In this document: piece after piece, positions 25,901 to 37,299 of the stretch
Position numbering within the stretch: position 1 is the stretch's first letter
Layout: every line of letters starts with the position of its first letter
Assembly (NCBI GenBank): GCA_947034885.2
Contig: OX344753.2
Span: 24,320,347 to 24,384,346 of the forward strand
DNA length: 64,000 bases
From: Thuidium tamariscinum
Taxonomy: Eukaryota > Streptophyta > Bryopsida > Hypnales > Thuidiaceae
Direction of reading: 5' to 3'
The notes under the pieces: generated by a model
Database searches by the model: none
The model's input: only the letters and a program-made list of their open reading frames with translations
Told to the model about the DNA's origin: nothing
Made by a program: the position numbers and the translations under genes

Positions 25901-26602
25901 ATTATTTTAAACCTAAAAGCGCACTTGAAACTAAATTTTGGAATGTAAGGTCATTTTGTAGGATTCATGCACTATGAAAGAGATATTCTTACAATTGAGA
26001 AATTGCCATCTTCCACATATGCTGAAAGTGCATTTTTTTTACACTTGTGTGGTATAGGGGCTATAGAATTTAATTTTTGAAATGAAATTAATTAATAATA
26101 ATCCCTCTAACCCCTAAATGTCCAAGTCTTTCCAAGTGTGTTTTGACTATGAAAAAAGAGCACTAACTTATAGGTATTCCCAATGAAGCAAATTGTGTTT
26201 ATTTCCAAATCTAACCATGTTCGTAGAGCTTGTTTATTAGTATGCACACCAATTTTGAGTGCAAAATTTCATAGGAGTTGTGTGATTATACCAAAAGAAT
26301 TGTAAATTTTATATTTTTAGTTGTCTTTGCCTGCAATGTTTCAAAAAATTTCATTTAAATTTTTTTTGGAATTGGAGGTAACATAAACAACTACAAAGAG
26401 TCTTAGCACACTAAAATGCACTTCCAAAAACTTAATTTCAAATGAAAAACATCAAACTCATTACGCACTCCACATTGCAATTGTTGAAATGCAATTTTTT
26501 TTATAAGTAAAGATTGCAAATAGCTTCAAAACAACACTTGCATTCTGAAATTTTCAATGGAAAAATCATGAGAAGACTTCAAACTTTTCATTGGGACCAT
26601 TC
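22972..26602. other. AT-rich intergenic DNA with two GC-richer patches
   Basis: No supported gene. The patches at about 23045-23400 and 24120-24510 are richer in GC and different in texture from the surroundings; neither shows a recognisable protein or RNA. An ORF at 23439-23762 follows GGCGGTATAAAATG but resembles nothing known. A TCTAACCCCTAAATGTCC motif at about 26106 looks like an isolated terminus of the TTAA repeat family. Confidence 0.5.
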
Positions 26603-27531
26603 TTAACCCCTAAAGACCCAAGGCCATTTTTTTGGCAAAAAATATTCAAAACTGCCATTTTTGTTGCATTCATCCAAAAGAACAAAAAAAAGTGTTTTTA
26701 TAAAATTTAACCATACGATCTTGTACTTTATTTCTTTGAGATCATGTGATAAAATTTTCATGAAGTTTAACCATATAGATTGGAAGATATGAAAATTCAA
26801 AGTTGGAAAAAGAGTTTTTTTGAATATTGTCCTGCAATTTCAAATGACTTTGATTTCCATTTGTTGAAATATTTTGCACTATAGACTTTGAATTAAAAAA
26901 AAATTGTGTTTAAAAATTGAGTTAAAATTCTAGGAAAAAAATTTCAAAATATAAATGCTTCATTTTCATTCTTTAAAAAATTAGTAAGTAGAGGTAGGTT
27001 CGAGATTGAAAGAAAAATTTAATTGTTAATAGCTCTAAGATGGGATCAATTTACAGTAATTCCAATGGTGAGATTGTTCTAGCAAGAAAATTTAACCTTG
27101 TCAAGCAATTCTTTTTGAAAAATTGTGAAAATTGCATTAAAAAAATGAATCCTATAAGTTATTTTCTTAAGAAGATGCTCAAAGTGCCCAAAAAACAACA
27201 TTGTTTATAATTTTCACATAACTAATCCAAATGGAATGAATCAAAGCTTCAGATGTAGAAAAAAAATAATCTACAAGATTAAAAAAAATTAATTTTAATT
27301 TCAAATTTTTGTGGATTTATTTTTCTACCCACTGAGTTAAAATTTGGACTTTTTGTAGTATAACTTTTGCTTCTGGGCACCAATTGAAATAAAAATTATA
27401 TTTTGACAAAGCTAGTTAGTTTTCCTATCTTATGAGAAAGTTTCAAAATGTTGCATTAAAATTTGAGGTCATCAGAACCTGCCCGAACTCCAAATTGTCC
27501 CCTGAGGAGACAATGGAGTTTTAGAGGTTAA
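26603..27531 (-). mobile_element. TTAA-family repeat copy B, 929 bp
   Basis: Inverted relative to the copies at 22148 and 47831. The plus-strand left end is TTAACCCCTAAAGACCC (from 26603). The right end is TTTTAGAGGTTAA (ending 27531), so the ends are inverted TTAACC(C/T)CTAAA motifs. The interior aligns along its length with copies A and C. Non-coding. Confidence 0.8.
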
Positions 27532-28357
27532 AGCAATGGATAATTTTTTAGATTTCAAATCAAGTGAAATTGTCAAGCTTTGCATAAAGCCGGGGAATGA
27601 AGTAAAATTGACAAACTTTACACTCCATTTATAATACACATATACCTTTGAAAAATGCACTTCTTTTTAATTAAAAAAATGAAAGTTTTCAATAGTTAAA
27701 CCTCAAAACTGCCCCCCCCCCCCCCCCGCCCCGCACACACAATTTTTTAAACGGTCAAGGAATTTAATTGCTTGCACGGTAAGAGGCCTAAAATTTTTAA
27801 TTAACCAAATATGGTTGATTGGGAAATTAGGGTTAAGGTGGGAAAAATAACCAATTTCTGTAAATTATGTTTGTTTTCCAATTTAATAATAATAATAATT
27901 TTTTGTTAATTATTAATACTTTTATTTTCCAATTTTTGTGTATGGTTGGGGGAGAGGCAAAATAATTTACTTAAATAATTGGTTACACTTTATTCTTATG
28001 TTCTACTTTTTTTCATTTTTTCATTTGGAAAAGAATTTCAATGACCCAATGTACAACTTTTTGTTTCAAAATTAGCAAATGCTTCTTGCAATGCTCAAAT
28101 GGTTCATTTACATTTATACTTCTTGATTTTTTTTTCTTTTGTATGAAACAAACCAGTTCTACCTATTTTTAAGTTTCAAAGGTTCTACCATGGGTTAATT
28201 TAGACAAATGATATTAATATTGTAATGTCAACTTAAAATGATGAATTCTCATGAGAAAATATGACTTTGATTATAAGTCTTTTGAATATTTGATTAGCTA
28301 AAATCTTTATTTTTCTTATCCCATGTGTTAATTTTTGAACTTTAGTTTTAATTGCTC
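27532..28357. other. AT-rich intergenic DNA with a poly-C tract
   Basis: No gene. A run of 16 C residues at 27712-27727 is followed by a short GC-rich and CA-rich tail; such a run is prone to length change and sequencing error. The rest is AT-rich. Confidence 0.7.
27712..27727. repeat. Poly-C homopolymer (16 bp)
   Basis: Sixteen consecutive C residues, then GCCCCGCACACACAC. This is the longest C run seen in the window and lies in otherwise AT-rich DNA. Confidence 0.95.
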
Positions 28358-29278
28358 TTAACCCCTAAATAATGTTCTTTGACTATATTTTCACAAAAGA
28401 AACTCGAAAATTGCCATTCTTAACACAAGTACCAAATATTTGGAAAATATTGTTTTTAAACAAATATAATCATAAGATCTTGTAGTATGTTGATTTGAAA
28501 AAATGAGGAAAAAAATTTAGAAATTTCTACCATGTAGATTACAAGATATTAGTGTTCAAAGTTACAAAAAAGAATTTTACTACTGCAAAAATCCGGGCAG
28601 CTGAACTTTACAAGCTCACATTTGCATGAGAAAAAGTCCAAAATGGTAGTGCTTCTTTGGATTCATTCTCCAAGGCAAGTTGGCTTCATGCTTAAAAAAT
28701 TTCAAATCATTTGGAATTGGACAACATATAGGAAAAAAATAGTTTGTAAAAAGAAGTAGAAAATAATTCAGAATACTAAATTGTTAAGAATTTATTTGTG
28801 AAATTGAAACTTGCCAATTCCAATGGTTCAAATGTTGTAATAAACAATCTACACCCAATGTTTTTATTTTTTTCCAAAAATATTGAAAATTGAGTAAAAT
28901 AAAGGACTTCAAAGTTTATTTTAGAGTAGAAAATCCATAACTATTTGCAAACTAAAACTCTTCATAACTTTTGACTCATTAGTCCAAATGGAATGATTCA
29001 AAGCTATATAAATTTATAAAATCAATTTCAATTTTTTTCCCCCAAAAAGTGATTTTTTAATCTGCCCGAATTGCATGAGTTGAAATATAAAGAACATATC
29101 ATGCAATAATTTTTTAACCATGTAGTCAAAAGTCATGAAAATTGTTGGGCTTTAAAGATATTCCTCATCCACACCTTCTAATAAATTTTGGTTCCAAAAC
29201 ATGGAAATCTCTAGTTGCACATACCTACCCAAAATAGATATGTTGCCAAAAAAGGCACATTGGTCCCTTAGGGGTTAA
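28358..29278. mobile_element. TTAA-bounded repeat element, 921 bp
   Basis: The left end is TTAACCCCTAAATAATG (28358). The right end is CCCTTAGGGGTTAA (ending 29278), the complement of TTAACCCCTAAGGG. The right third is related to the foldback element at 31020-31776: it shares ATGTAGTCAAAAGTCATG, AAAATTG(T)TGGGCTTTAAAG, TCCTC and GTTGCCAAAAAA. It is non-coding and probably a diverged member of the same non-autonomous group. Confidence 0.65.
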
Positions 29279-30400
29279 TATATTCCCATTTAATAGACAA
29301 AAAATTTCTTGGATACATTTTATATTACAAATTGGTTACGCATCTAAAATGGAGTACATTTATATCAACAATTATTATTATTATAATATTACAAGAAACG
29401 AAATGGTTTGTAGCACATCTATAAACCATTTTATTTCTTACAATATTATAATGGCTTGCATCCAAAAAATACTATCACCATATCTAGTAGCTAACATTAG
29501 GGAATAAATCTACACTACATCAATATTAAGCCAAATCCTAGTCGCTTGTTAAGATTGTTGCTTTGCATCACACTTCGCCTTAAGCAATGCTACTCGACCA
29601 AAGGCAAAGAGAACCTCCAATAGGGTATCACGGACACAAAACAAAGGCCAACGCCCTTGAATTGTAGATAGCAATTGATGTCATTTGTTGAGGAAGATTT
29701 CATAATTTAAAAAAAATTTAAATCTTTGAAATTTATTTTTTAATAAATAATAACAATATATTAAAATAAAATATCTATAAATCACCATTCAATAAAATAT
29801 ATCACATTTAATATATAATTAATCATAATTATAAAAATAACTAAAATTTAAATTATTATTATTTGAAATGTTCATTTTGATATATATATATATAAAAGAT
29901 TTTATTTTTTGTATACAATTTTGTATGAGAATCTTCAAGCGATATTTGCAAATAAAATTCAAATATAGAATTAAAAAAAATTCATTGATTTGACAAGGAA
30001 TTATTTAATAAGAAGTTTCAAGATTACATATCTTTAACAAAATTTCCCTAAGTAAGCTAAAACTTTGGATTTGAATGCATAAATATAAAAGTTAATGATT
30101 GATTTTTAAAAATATTTTTGTACATAGTATTTTTTAGAATTGTTTGAAAATTAGAGCATTTATCAATATGCACAAGAATGATTAAAAAAACACTGAAATT
30201 TTATTTTAGATTGACCTAATAAAACAAAATTTGCAATTTGCAATTGCCCACTATAACATTTTGGAACATGTACAAATCAATTATTCAAATATCATAGTTA
30301 TACCTATATGTTAACATAGATCTAAGTTTGGCAATTGAAATGCTATATTTAAATTTTTTTATCAAAGTTTTTAATTTGGTTCAAGCATTTGCAATGGCTC
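29279..30400. other. AT-rich intergenic DNA
   Basis: No gene seen. Contains a (TA)7 run at 29881-29894 and many A/T runs; 29336-29470 contains short repeats of an ATTATTATTATAATATTAC type. Nothing else recognisable. Confidence 0.6.
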
Positions 30401-30668
30401 TTAACCCTTTAACGACCAGGTCGATGACTGATTACTCAAACTGACAGATTTTCATCACTACCAGACTGGCTATTAAGAGCAAGCCCACAGTTGATTCCCC
30501 AAACAGGGACGTCAAGTGGGGGCTTGGCTTGTGGTTATGATGGCTGCGACCGGCCTCCTTAGGGCCAGTCACCCGTGTCTCTGCAGCTTGGAGGGCTTGC
30601 TCTAATGAAATTGCGTCAGTTTGCCACTTTTTCGTAACCCATCATCGACCTGGTCGTTAAAGGGTTAA
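30401..30668. mobile_element. Short TTAA/CCC TIR element (piggyBac-like MITE), 268 bp
   Basis: Perfect 27-bp terminal inverted repeats at 30401-30427 and 30642-30668, starting TTAACCCTTTAACGACCAGG. Read as a transposon, a TTAA target site flanks CCCTTTAACGACC...GGTCGTTAAAGGG, which matches the piggyBac pattern. Imperfect inverted similarity continues inward: AAACTGAC recurs as the complement of GTCAGTTT, and AGAGCAAGCCC (left, about 30476) as the complement of GGGCTTGCTCT (right, about 30593). The interior is GC-richer than its surroundings, so it stands out sharply, and it is non-coding. Confidence 0.8.
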
Positions 30669-31019
30669 ACAATGATCTACCTTAGCTCTAAAGTATTATT
30701 TAGTTCCATTTTAATTGATTGATTTAACCTTGATATTACAACAACCATTATAATAGCTCCAACCTCTAATATTCTATGGAAACTATGTCTCAATCTTAGC
30801 TTACCATGATGAATTAGATATCTTGTCCTCTCAAAATTGTACTAGGGCTAATTTACAACTTGTATTCACAAGGCTACACTAATTGGCTAATAACATGGGC
30901 TCCTTTTATTCAATACACTACAAGAACAAATGAAGAAAAACTTTAATCTTTTCTTCTGAGCACACTCATGACAATGAGAGTAATATTGAAAAAAATTATT
31001 TTTGAAAGTAAACAACTCT
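30669..31019. other. AT-rich spacer
   Basis: No gene. CACTACAAGAAC at 30916-30927 resembles a CACTA-transposon terminus but has no partner, so chance is likely. Confidence 0.5.
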
Positions 31020-31776
31020 TTAACCTCTGAATGCAAAAATTGCATTTTTTTGGCAACATAGTGATTTTAGGTAGCTCACTACAAAAGTACAAATGGAGTT
31101 TTTAATTTTTTTCTCAAAATTTTCACACCACTTGTACCCAAGGAATAGCTTTGAAGACCAACAATTTTCATAACTTTTACTACATGGTTAAAAAGTTATT
31201 ACATGATATGTGATTTTTGTTGCTTAGTAGACAATCCAAGCAACTCAAAAACTTCTTCAAAAAATACTTTAAAAATAAATAAAAATGTGAAAATGGTTCT
31301 CTAGATTTATATAGGCATAAAAAGCTTTGAATCATTCCATTTGGATAAATGAGATGAAAATTATGAGAAATTTTAGTTTGCTAATAAGTATGGTTTTTAA
31401 AGACTCCATAGTCCATACCTATCTACAGGCTAGAACCACTCATAACTTTCATCTCATTAATCCAAGTGGAATGATTCAAAGCTTCCTATGCCAATATACA
31501 TCTAGAGAACCAATTTTACATTTTTATTTCTTAAAAAAGTATTTTTTGAAGAAATTCTTTTAGCTCACCAAGCAACAAAAATCACATATTATGCAATAAA
31601 TTTTTCACCCTATAGTCAAAATTTATGAAAATTGTAGGTCTTTAAAGCTACTCCTCGCTTCTTTGGACATATATTGTGTAAAAATTTCAAAGAAAAAAAA
31701 TAAAAACTCCATTTGTAGTGAACAACCCAAAGTCGCTATATGGCTAAGAAATGCAGCTTGGGCCTTTAGGAGTTAA
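31020..31776. mobile_element. Giant foldback element with arms of about 370 bp
   Basis: Almost the entire 757 bp is an imperfect palindrome centred near 31395. The left end is TTTAACCTCTGAATGC and the right end is the complement of TTAACTCCTAAAGGCCC. Paired blocks include the left GGAGTTTTTAATTTTTTTC with the right complement GGAGTTTTTATTTTTTTTC, the left TATGTGATTTTTGTTGCTTA with the right complement (TATGTGATTTTTGTTGCTTG), and the left AAGCTTTGAATCATTCCA with its right complement near 31476. Transcription through it would give a long double-stranded RNA. Non-coding. Fragments of the same sequence occur at about 441-640 and 29100-29270. Confidence 0.8.
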
Positions 31777-31933
31777 TTACCATTTGAGAGCATTATGATT
31801 GAAGTGTGTACTTGGAAGGTGCATTTAGGTGTACTATGACTACAATTGGCCCTAGAATTCCAGGGCCTATTCAACCTTCAATATGGGGCACCTTTGTACT
31901 ACGTACACACCTTTGTAGTCATACCTACAACTA

Positions 31934-31976
31934 TTGTTTCCATTTCATGTATAACCCTCATATGAAATGGAAACAA
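31934..31976. repeat. Short perfect hairpin
   Basis: TTGTTTCCATTTCAT (31934-31948) and its exact complement ATGAAATGGAAACAA (31962-31976) are separated by 13 nt. There is no run of T after it and no evidence of an RNA gene, so it is probably the core of a decayed inverted repeat. Confidence 0.7.
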
Positions 31977-34900
31977 CAATTGAGCTTACTTCTAAAGTCA
32001 TTGGAGGGGGATCCTAAAAAACTCACATTAATTGCAAACCATAGTGCTTATAATAATTCATTTCTGTAATGTGCATCTTAAGTGGGCACCTTCAAATGCG
32101 CCATCAACCTTGAACCGAAGTCTTCATTCTATATACATCTCCAAAACAAAATCAATTATATATACCTATGTGGAAGAATTGAACCTATATATTAGGGAGC
32201 TTGCTAAACTTTGCTCCTTCATAACTATCGCATATGGTATCCAAATGTCACATTCTTTGGTGAGTTGGAACCTACTTTTGAGTGCCAACAAGAAAGTATG
32301 AAAATTTTGACCAGTCTACTAAGTAAATACAAAAGCAAAAAGTGTTGGATTGGGGAGGTTTCCACCTAGCTTGGTCAGGTCCAATTGCTCCCTCTCTGCA
32401 TGTGCACTGCTCCTGAACGATCAAGCTTCCATTTCCATACAGCTAATTAAGTTAACTAAGCCGTCAGCATCGACGAGTTACGCCAACGTACAACGTCGCC
32501 ACAGTCCCGGATTGGACCCTAGCTTGGTGCTTTGTTTAATCGCGCCGTTGAGTGAGCTAACATCTAGCCTGGTCACACCAGCCAGCCGCCCCATGAATTG
32601 AACCACTCCCTGGGTTCTCACCTGAAAGGTCCCCTATTCTATCTGTCGAGTAAGGTACCCTAGATTCAGATCATGATCTGATGATTAAACCGAAACTCTC
32701 AAACATGTCTGATGATGTCCGTGTTGGCTCTCGCCAAGATGCCACGTACACAGCTGTATGTTGTGGTCCTCTCTGGATAGCTATATATTCGAGTTGTATG
32801 ATCCTGTACATAATTAAAGATTATTTCTATTCAAAATCGACAGACAGACAAGATCGAAAGGAGTGACGTCCCCGAGCAACTGAAGGCAGCAGTAGACTGT
32901 AATTATTATGGTTATTATATATATTAATGTTTATCTATTATATATTCGATTCAATCGTATACATGTTTCCTTTCCACTTATGGAGTCTAACGTTTGGTTC
33001 GTTACGGCCAAGGTGCACGCAATTACCTAGATTGGTATGGCTGGATTCACGAATCAATAGATGTCCGATAGATGTCGGAGTTACTGCCTTTGTGGAAGGC
33101 TCGTCGAAGGACATGTGGATATACTCCGAACAGTTGGTTCTGAGGCGCCTTCGCGGACTGATCATGCCGGGCCGAACTATACGACTTTGATAGGATCAGC
33201 GGAACTTACTGCTTAAATACCATGTGAATATATCAGGAGGCGCTCACTCTGAAACATGAAGTAACCATTCTGTTAGTGTAAGTTCCTTGTAACTATGTAG
33301 CTAGCTAGACTACTGGAATTCGATCGATCATTACTGCCGTGGCCTGGCACATTCAAAGCATTCGTATTAACTTAGAGCTGAATTAGGAGCGAAATTAATG
33401 TGTAGTTACAACCAACTATTTATATATTCTCTGTAACAACAATAGTTAGCTCTGGAAAGCTGAATGATTCCTTCCCTCGAGATATCAGAAGCTTTTTTTT
33501 TTCTTTCAGGGTCTCTTTCTTCCTTTCCCAAACTAAAGCTTGGGACCAGCAATCCAAAGCAGAATCATTGACAAAAACTCCTGCCAGGGTATTGCTTGCA
33601 TATGCAAGGCTCCAAAGCTGGTCGCTCACGTACCCTCAGAAAAATGTTGACCCGCGAAAGCGAGCCGACCGGTCTTACCAATTTCCTACTCATCCAGCTC
33701 ATCAATAGCCTCACAAACTGGAATTTCAGAGAGTACGACGAAAACGAAACAGTTCGCATTTCGCCTTCCCTACCAATGACGTGCTGGAGAATACTACTGC
33801 GAGAGAAATATTAGTTTATTACTAACACTACTTCCTGGCTCCATGATCATCCCAAGTAATTACTCCAAGATTCTAATTAGCACGCTCAATCTCCCGAATT
33901 ACAACACGTAATCTATCAGCACAGCTTCGACCATTTCGGAGAATTAGCCCCCCCCGCTCCCCAACAAACAAGCTTCAATTCAAAGGAGACAACCCAACAG
34001 GAATGCACGGAGGACACAACAAAGGTCTGGAAGGACAAAATTTATGTATTGATTGGTCGCTGTCAATAAGACAGCTAAGTAGCGCAGCACCATAATACTG
34101 TGCAAGTAAAGCATTCTTCACTATTCAATAGTAGTTCAAAATCTAAAGAAGAGAGAGAGACTCACACTGGCGGGGAGCACAACCACACCACATGTAAACA
34201 GTTCCCACTGCGGAAAGAAATGAACTAGTTTTCCTGAAACTAATTAGATACGACAGGACGCTGTCAGTACTACGAATTTAGATATAGAGAGGAAGGGGTA
34301 GAAAAATGGTTGCAAGCGACACTAGTTGGTTGCGACTAAAGTTCGTCCTTTACTGCACAGAAGAGGGGCAAGAAAACCACAACTTGCAACCAAAAACAAC
34401 ACAGCAAGCGGCAACATCCACAACAACTGTGCCTACAAAAATGCTTCGACAAAGACCTAGACGAACTTCAGCCTTGTAGAACTGTACTACGCCCCCGTGA
34501 AGAACACGTCCAGATTGACTCATGCACTGTCAAGGCGAGAATCAATCGTGGACTAGCTGCAGCCCACCTGCAAGCTAGCAAGGATTGAAAGCTAAGGGTA
34601 GCTACGGAAGGGTGGCTCTACAAGCACGAAACCTTGGGTTGCGAAAGCGCTAGGCATTGTCTATCGAAACTCTTGATGGCGGACGTTCCACCGGATCGCA
34701 CAGGGAAGAATAAAAGAAAGCTAGCTAGGCAGCGAGCGAGCGGATAGAACATGGTCTCTACCCAAATTAGCGTTGTTCGAGTTATTACACTGATCTCATC
34801 TCAACAAAGGCTGGGTCAGAGAACTGCCTCGGAGGGGAAGGTGATGGGGGTCTAGCTTGCTGCAGGAGAGGATTGCCTGGCGCCCATTCAGATTGCATTG

Positions 34901-35000
34901 GCCAAGTCTAACTCATCTTCGTCTTCGTCGTTGTCGATTGCATGCATTCATGGCCCCTGATCACCAGCTAGCTTGAGCTAGAAAAGGATACGAGCTCCTG

Positions 35001-35018
35001 GCTAGCTAGCTAGCTAGC
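35001..35018. repeat. (GCTA)n microsatellite next to the AHL stop codon
   Basis: Four and a half uninterrupted GCTA units, about 10 bp downstream of the minus-strand AHL stop codon, in the 3' UTR. Confidence 0.9.
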
Positions 35019-35026
35019 GGCTTCGA

Positions 35027-35965
35027 TCATGAGTACTGCGAAGGCCGTTGATGATGGCCGTGCCCGGACCCGTGTCCCGCGTGCGGATGCTGGTGCTGGC
35101 TGCTGCTCCCGCCTCCCTGCTGGTGCCATTGCGATAGCACATCCTGCGTGGACAATTGTTGCGGCTGATTGCCGCCGAGGTTGCCAGGGTTCTGCGGCGT
35201 CACAATGCTGTACAGCGATTGCAGTCCCGTCGGGTAATTGAGCTCCGGCGCATGGATGGCCAGCGGTGGCGGTTGCGAGCTCGACCCGGGTCCGCCCATG
35301 GACAGCCCACCTTCGTCATCAGGGTCCAGCGGCAGTCGCTCGTACGTCTGTCCGACGAAGGACGCCGCGATCACGAGCACGGGCCCCGCGGCCATGAGCG
35401 TGCCCACCACGCTGCCCCCGAGGACCTGCCCAGCGGCGCCCGCTAGCGAGACAGTGAGTCCCGTGGTTGGCGCGGGTGACGGGTGCGGCAGGAAGGCGCC
35501 GGAGAGGGAGATAATCTCGAAGCGGCCGTGGAAGGTGACGGTCGCGCCCGGGGTGGTGGGCTGGCGGAGCGTGACATTTGAGACCGTGCCGCTTGCGCCC
35601 ATCACGCACACGCCGCGCTGCCGGCGCCGGGAGAACGACGCCACGGAGTCGCCCACGTCGCAGCCGCCCGCGACCTCCAGGATGTGGGGGCGCATCGCGT
35701 TCCCATTCTCGCGCGTGATGATAACGGGCGGCTTCGGCTTGTTTTTGGATCCCGGGGGACGGCCGCGCGGCTTACGCCCCGGCTCCAGGTTGGCCAATTG
35801 CTGCTGCTGAAGCTGAAGCTGCTGCTGCCCCACTCCACCCCCTCCCACGGGCTGCTTCCCCGCGGCTCGCCCACGCCCACGCCCACTACTACCACTCTGC
35901 TCGTCGTCAGAAGCTGGGGCGCCGGAGCCTGGCCGTGGAGCTCCCCCTTCTTCCACTCCGGCCAT
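35027..35965 (-). CDS. AHL: AT-hook motif nuclear-localised (AHL) protein, type I AT-hook
   Basis: Intronless ORF of 312 residues. One AT-hook at about residues 63-80 ([18 protein letters not shown]) has the RGRP core and the GSKNKPK extension of type I hooks; it binds the minor groove of AT-rich DNA. The PPC/DUF296 domain spans about 92-207, from [20 protein letters not shown] to [18 protein letters not shown], and includes GRFEII (147-152), equivalent to the conserved GRFEIL segment needed for partner binding and transcriptional activity. The N terminus is Gly/Ser-rich with a Gln tract (47-56); the C terminus is Gln/His/Gly-rich. One type I hook, a PPC domain and no intron fit Clade A of the plant AHL family, nuclear regulators of growth and chromatin. 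The start is the ATG at 35965; an in-frame GTG two codons upstream is not used. Orthology within the clade is not resolved. Confidence 0.96.
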   Translation of the reverse strand: MAGVEEGGAPRPGSGAPASDDEQSGSSGRGRGRAAGKQPVGGGGVGQQQLQLQQQQLANLEPGRKPRGRPPGSKNKPKPPVIITRENGNAMRPHILEVAGGCDVGDSVASFSRRRQRGVCVMGASGTVSNVTLRQPTTPGATVTFHGRFEIISLSGAFLPHPSPAPTTGLTVSLAGAAGQVLGGSVVGTLMAAGPVLVIAASFVGQTYERLPLDPDDEGGLSMGGPGSSSQPPPLAIHAPELNYPTGLQSLYSIVTPQNPGNLGGNQPQQLSTQDVLSQWHQQGGGSSSQHQHPHAGHGSGHGHHQRPSQYS

Positions 35966-37290
35966 GTACACATACCCACCGGTACCCCCAACACGCCCTC
36001 GCCCGGGTCATCACCCCTCCACCCCACCACTCATCCAGCAAACCACCTGCTCCCCGCACACCAATCAATCACGCCCAACAAAAACCAAACCAAGCCAAGC
36101 CAAACCGACAACAACCCCACAACCACAACTAAACCACAATCCTGTCGCGCTCCTCGACGATCGATCTTCAACCCACATCCCCCACTTCTCTAATTACCCT
36201 CCCCATTCTGCCCACCCTGCTCATCCTCCGCTTCCACTTCCCCCCGCCCACTCGCAGCCCCAAATCTCCTCGCCCCCCGCCCCCGAAACAAACCCTCGTC
36301 AAAACCCAGCCCGATGAAGCACGACCACGACCACGACCATGACCACGACCAGCCCTACGCATCAACTATGATACACTGTTGTCTCGCTGCCAGCGCCATA
36401 ATCTAATCTAGCTAGCGATCGATCTAGCAATCGATCTATCTATCGACGGTTGGGTGCCAGCAGCAGCGATGCGCGTGCGAGAGTGGGATTCGAAGTGACT
36501 GGTGGTGGAAGAGGTGGTGCAGTAGCTGTTGCTTCCTGCTCCTGCTCGTGCTGCTGCTGCTGCGGCGCATAAATAAAGGCGGGCTGTTGCGCTCGGACCA
36601 GGCGGAGTTATAACTTAGAAAGGGCCAACCAAAGGGGGAAGCACGGCAGGTTTAGGGACCAGCGGAGCTAGCTACGGAAGCAAGCTAGGAATCCCCTCCT
36701 CGCGATCAGGCACCCATTCAAATCGCCATTAAAATAATCCCATTGTGACGTCTAGCGGCCGTCGGATGCCCAGACGTTGCCGTATGCTGTCGGAGCGACG
36801 CAAAGGGCAGCTGCCTGCTGCTGCTGGGCTGCTGCTGCCTCCCTGCGGCCCGGCCTGGTGCCCGCTTAGAATGCGCTCGTGATTTGTTTAATAATTTCAG
36901 GGAAACGCCGCTCACGGCAGTCTGTGCTCGTGATAGATGTATATATTTTTTTATATCTTAATTTCTTTTAATGATTTCCTGGTTGGGGGCGTCAATTGAA
37001 ACCGAGACTGTGTGCTCGTGCCGGACGCCCGGATTCATTTCAGTTCGCCGCTGGCTGGCATGGCGGGGTCTTGCCGTTGCTCGCCTTTCCACCGCCCCGC
37101 CCGGTCTCCTTGCTGCTGTCTGTTGAATTTTCTGTTGCTGCTCCGCCTCGGAGGCCTGGGAGGTGCGTCCGGCGCCCCAGTCAAATCAGTCCCCTTCCAG
37201 CCGTAATTGCCTCTAGGCCTCTACCCGACACTGTTGCCTGCCCAACTTAACATCAGCTGCCTGCTCATGGCTGGTTGTTATTAGCAAGGA
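35966..37290 (-). promoter_or_regulatory. AHL promoter and 5' leader region
   Basis: A GC-rich island upstream of AHL. It is C-rich on the plus strand from 35980 to 36310 (a long C/A-rich, pyrimidine-poor leader), with a hexameric CACGAC repeat at about 36317-36350 and a CTG run at about 36547-36565. Overlapping ORFs in several frames here are composition artefacts. No TATA box could be placed with confidence on the minus strand. GC falls abruptly after about 37290. Confidence 0.4.
36317..36350. repeat. (CACGAC)n minisatellite
   Basis: About five hexamer units with one CATGAC variant, in the AHL 5' region. Confidence 0.85.
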
Positions 37291-37299
37291 AAGGGTTTA

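Larger units (their letters stand above)
31777..35026. other. Intergenic region and AHL 3' flank
   Basis: A perfect 15-bp stem with a 13-nt loop lies at 31934-31976. GC rises from about 32340. Short ORFs (for example 32350-32601 and 33596-33814, plus) have no recognisable similarity. The 3' UTR of the minus-strand AHL gene should lie near its end. A (GCTA)n microsatellite is at about 35001-35017, just before the AHL stop. No other gene is supported. Confidence 0.5.

Noticed and set aside
30916..30927. CACTACAAGAAC as a CACTA transposon end
   Set aside because: It is a single short match with no inverted partner or 3-bp duplication nearby.
35238..35810. 190-codon plus-strand ORF
   Set aside because: It lies opposite the AHL coding sequence and is a GC-rich antisense shadow of it.
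35602..36030. 142-codon minus-strand ORF overlapping the AHL start
   Set aside because: It is an out-of-frame shadow of AHL with no domain, open because of GC-rich composition.
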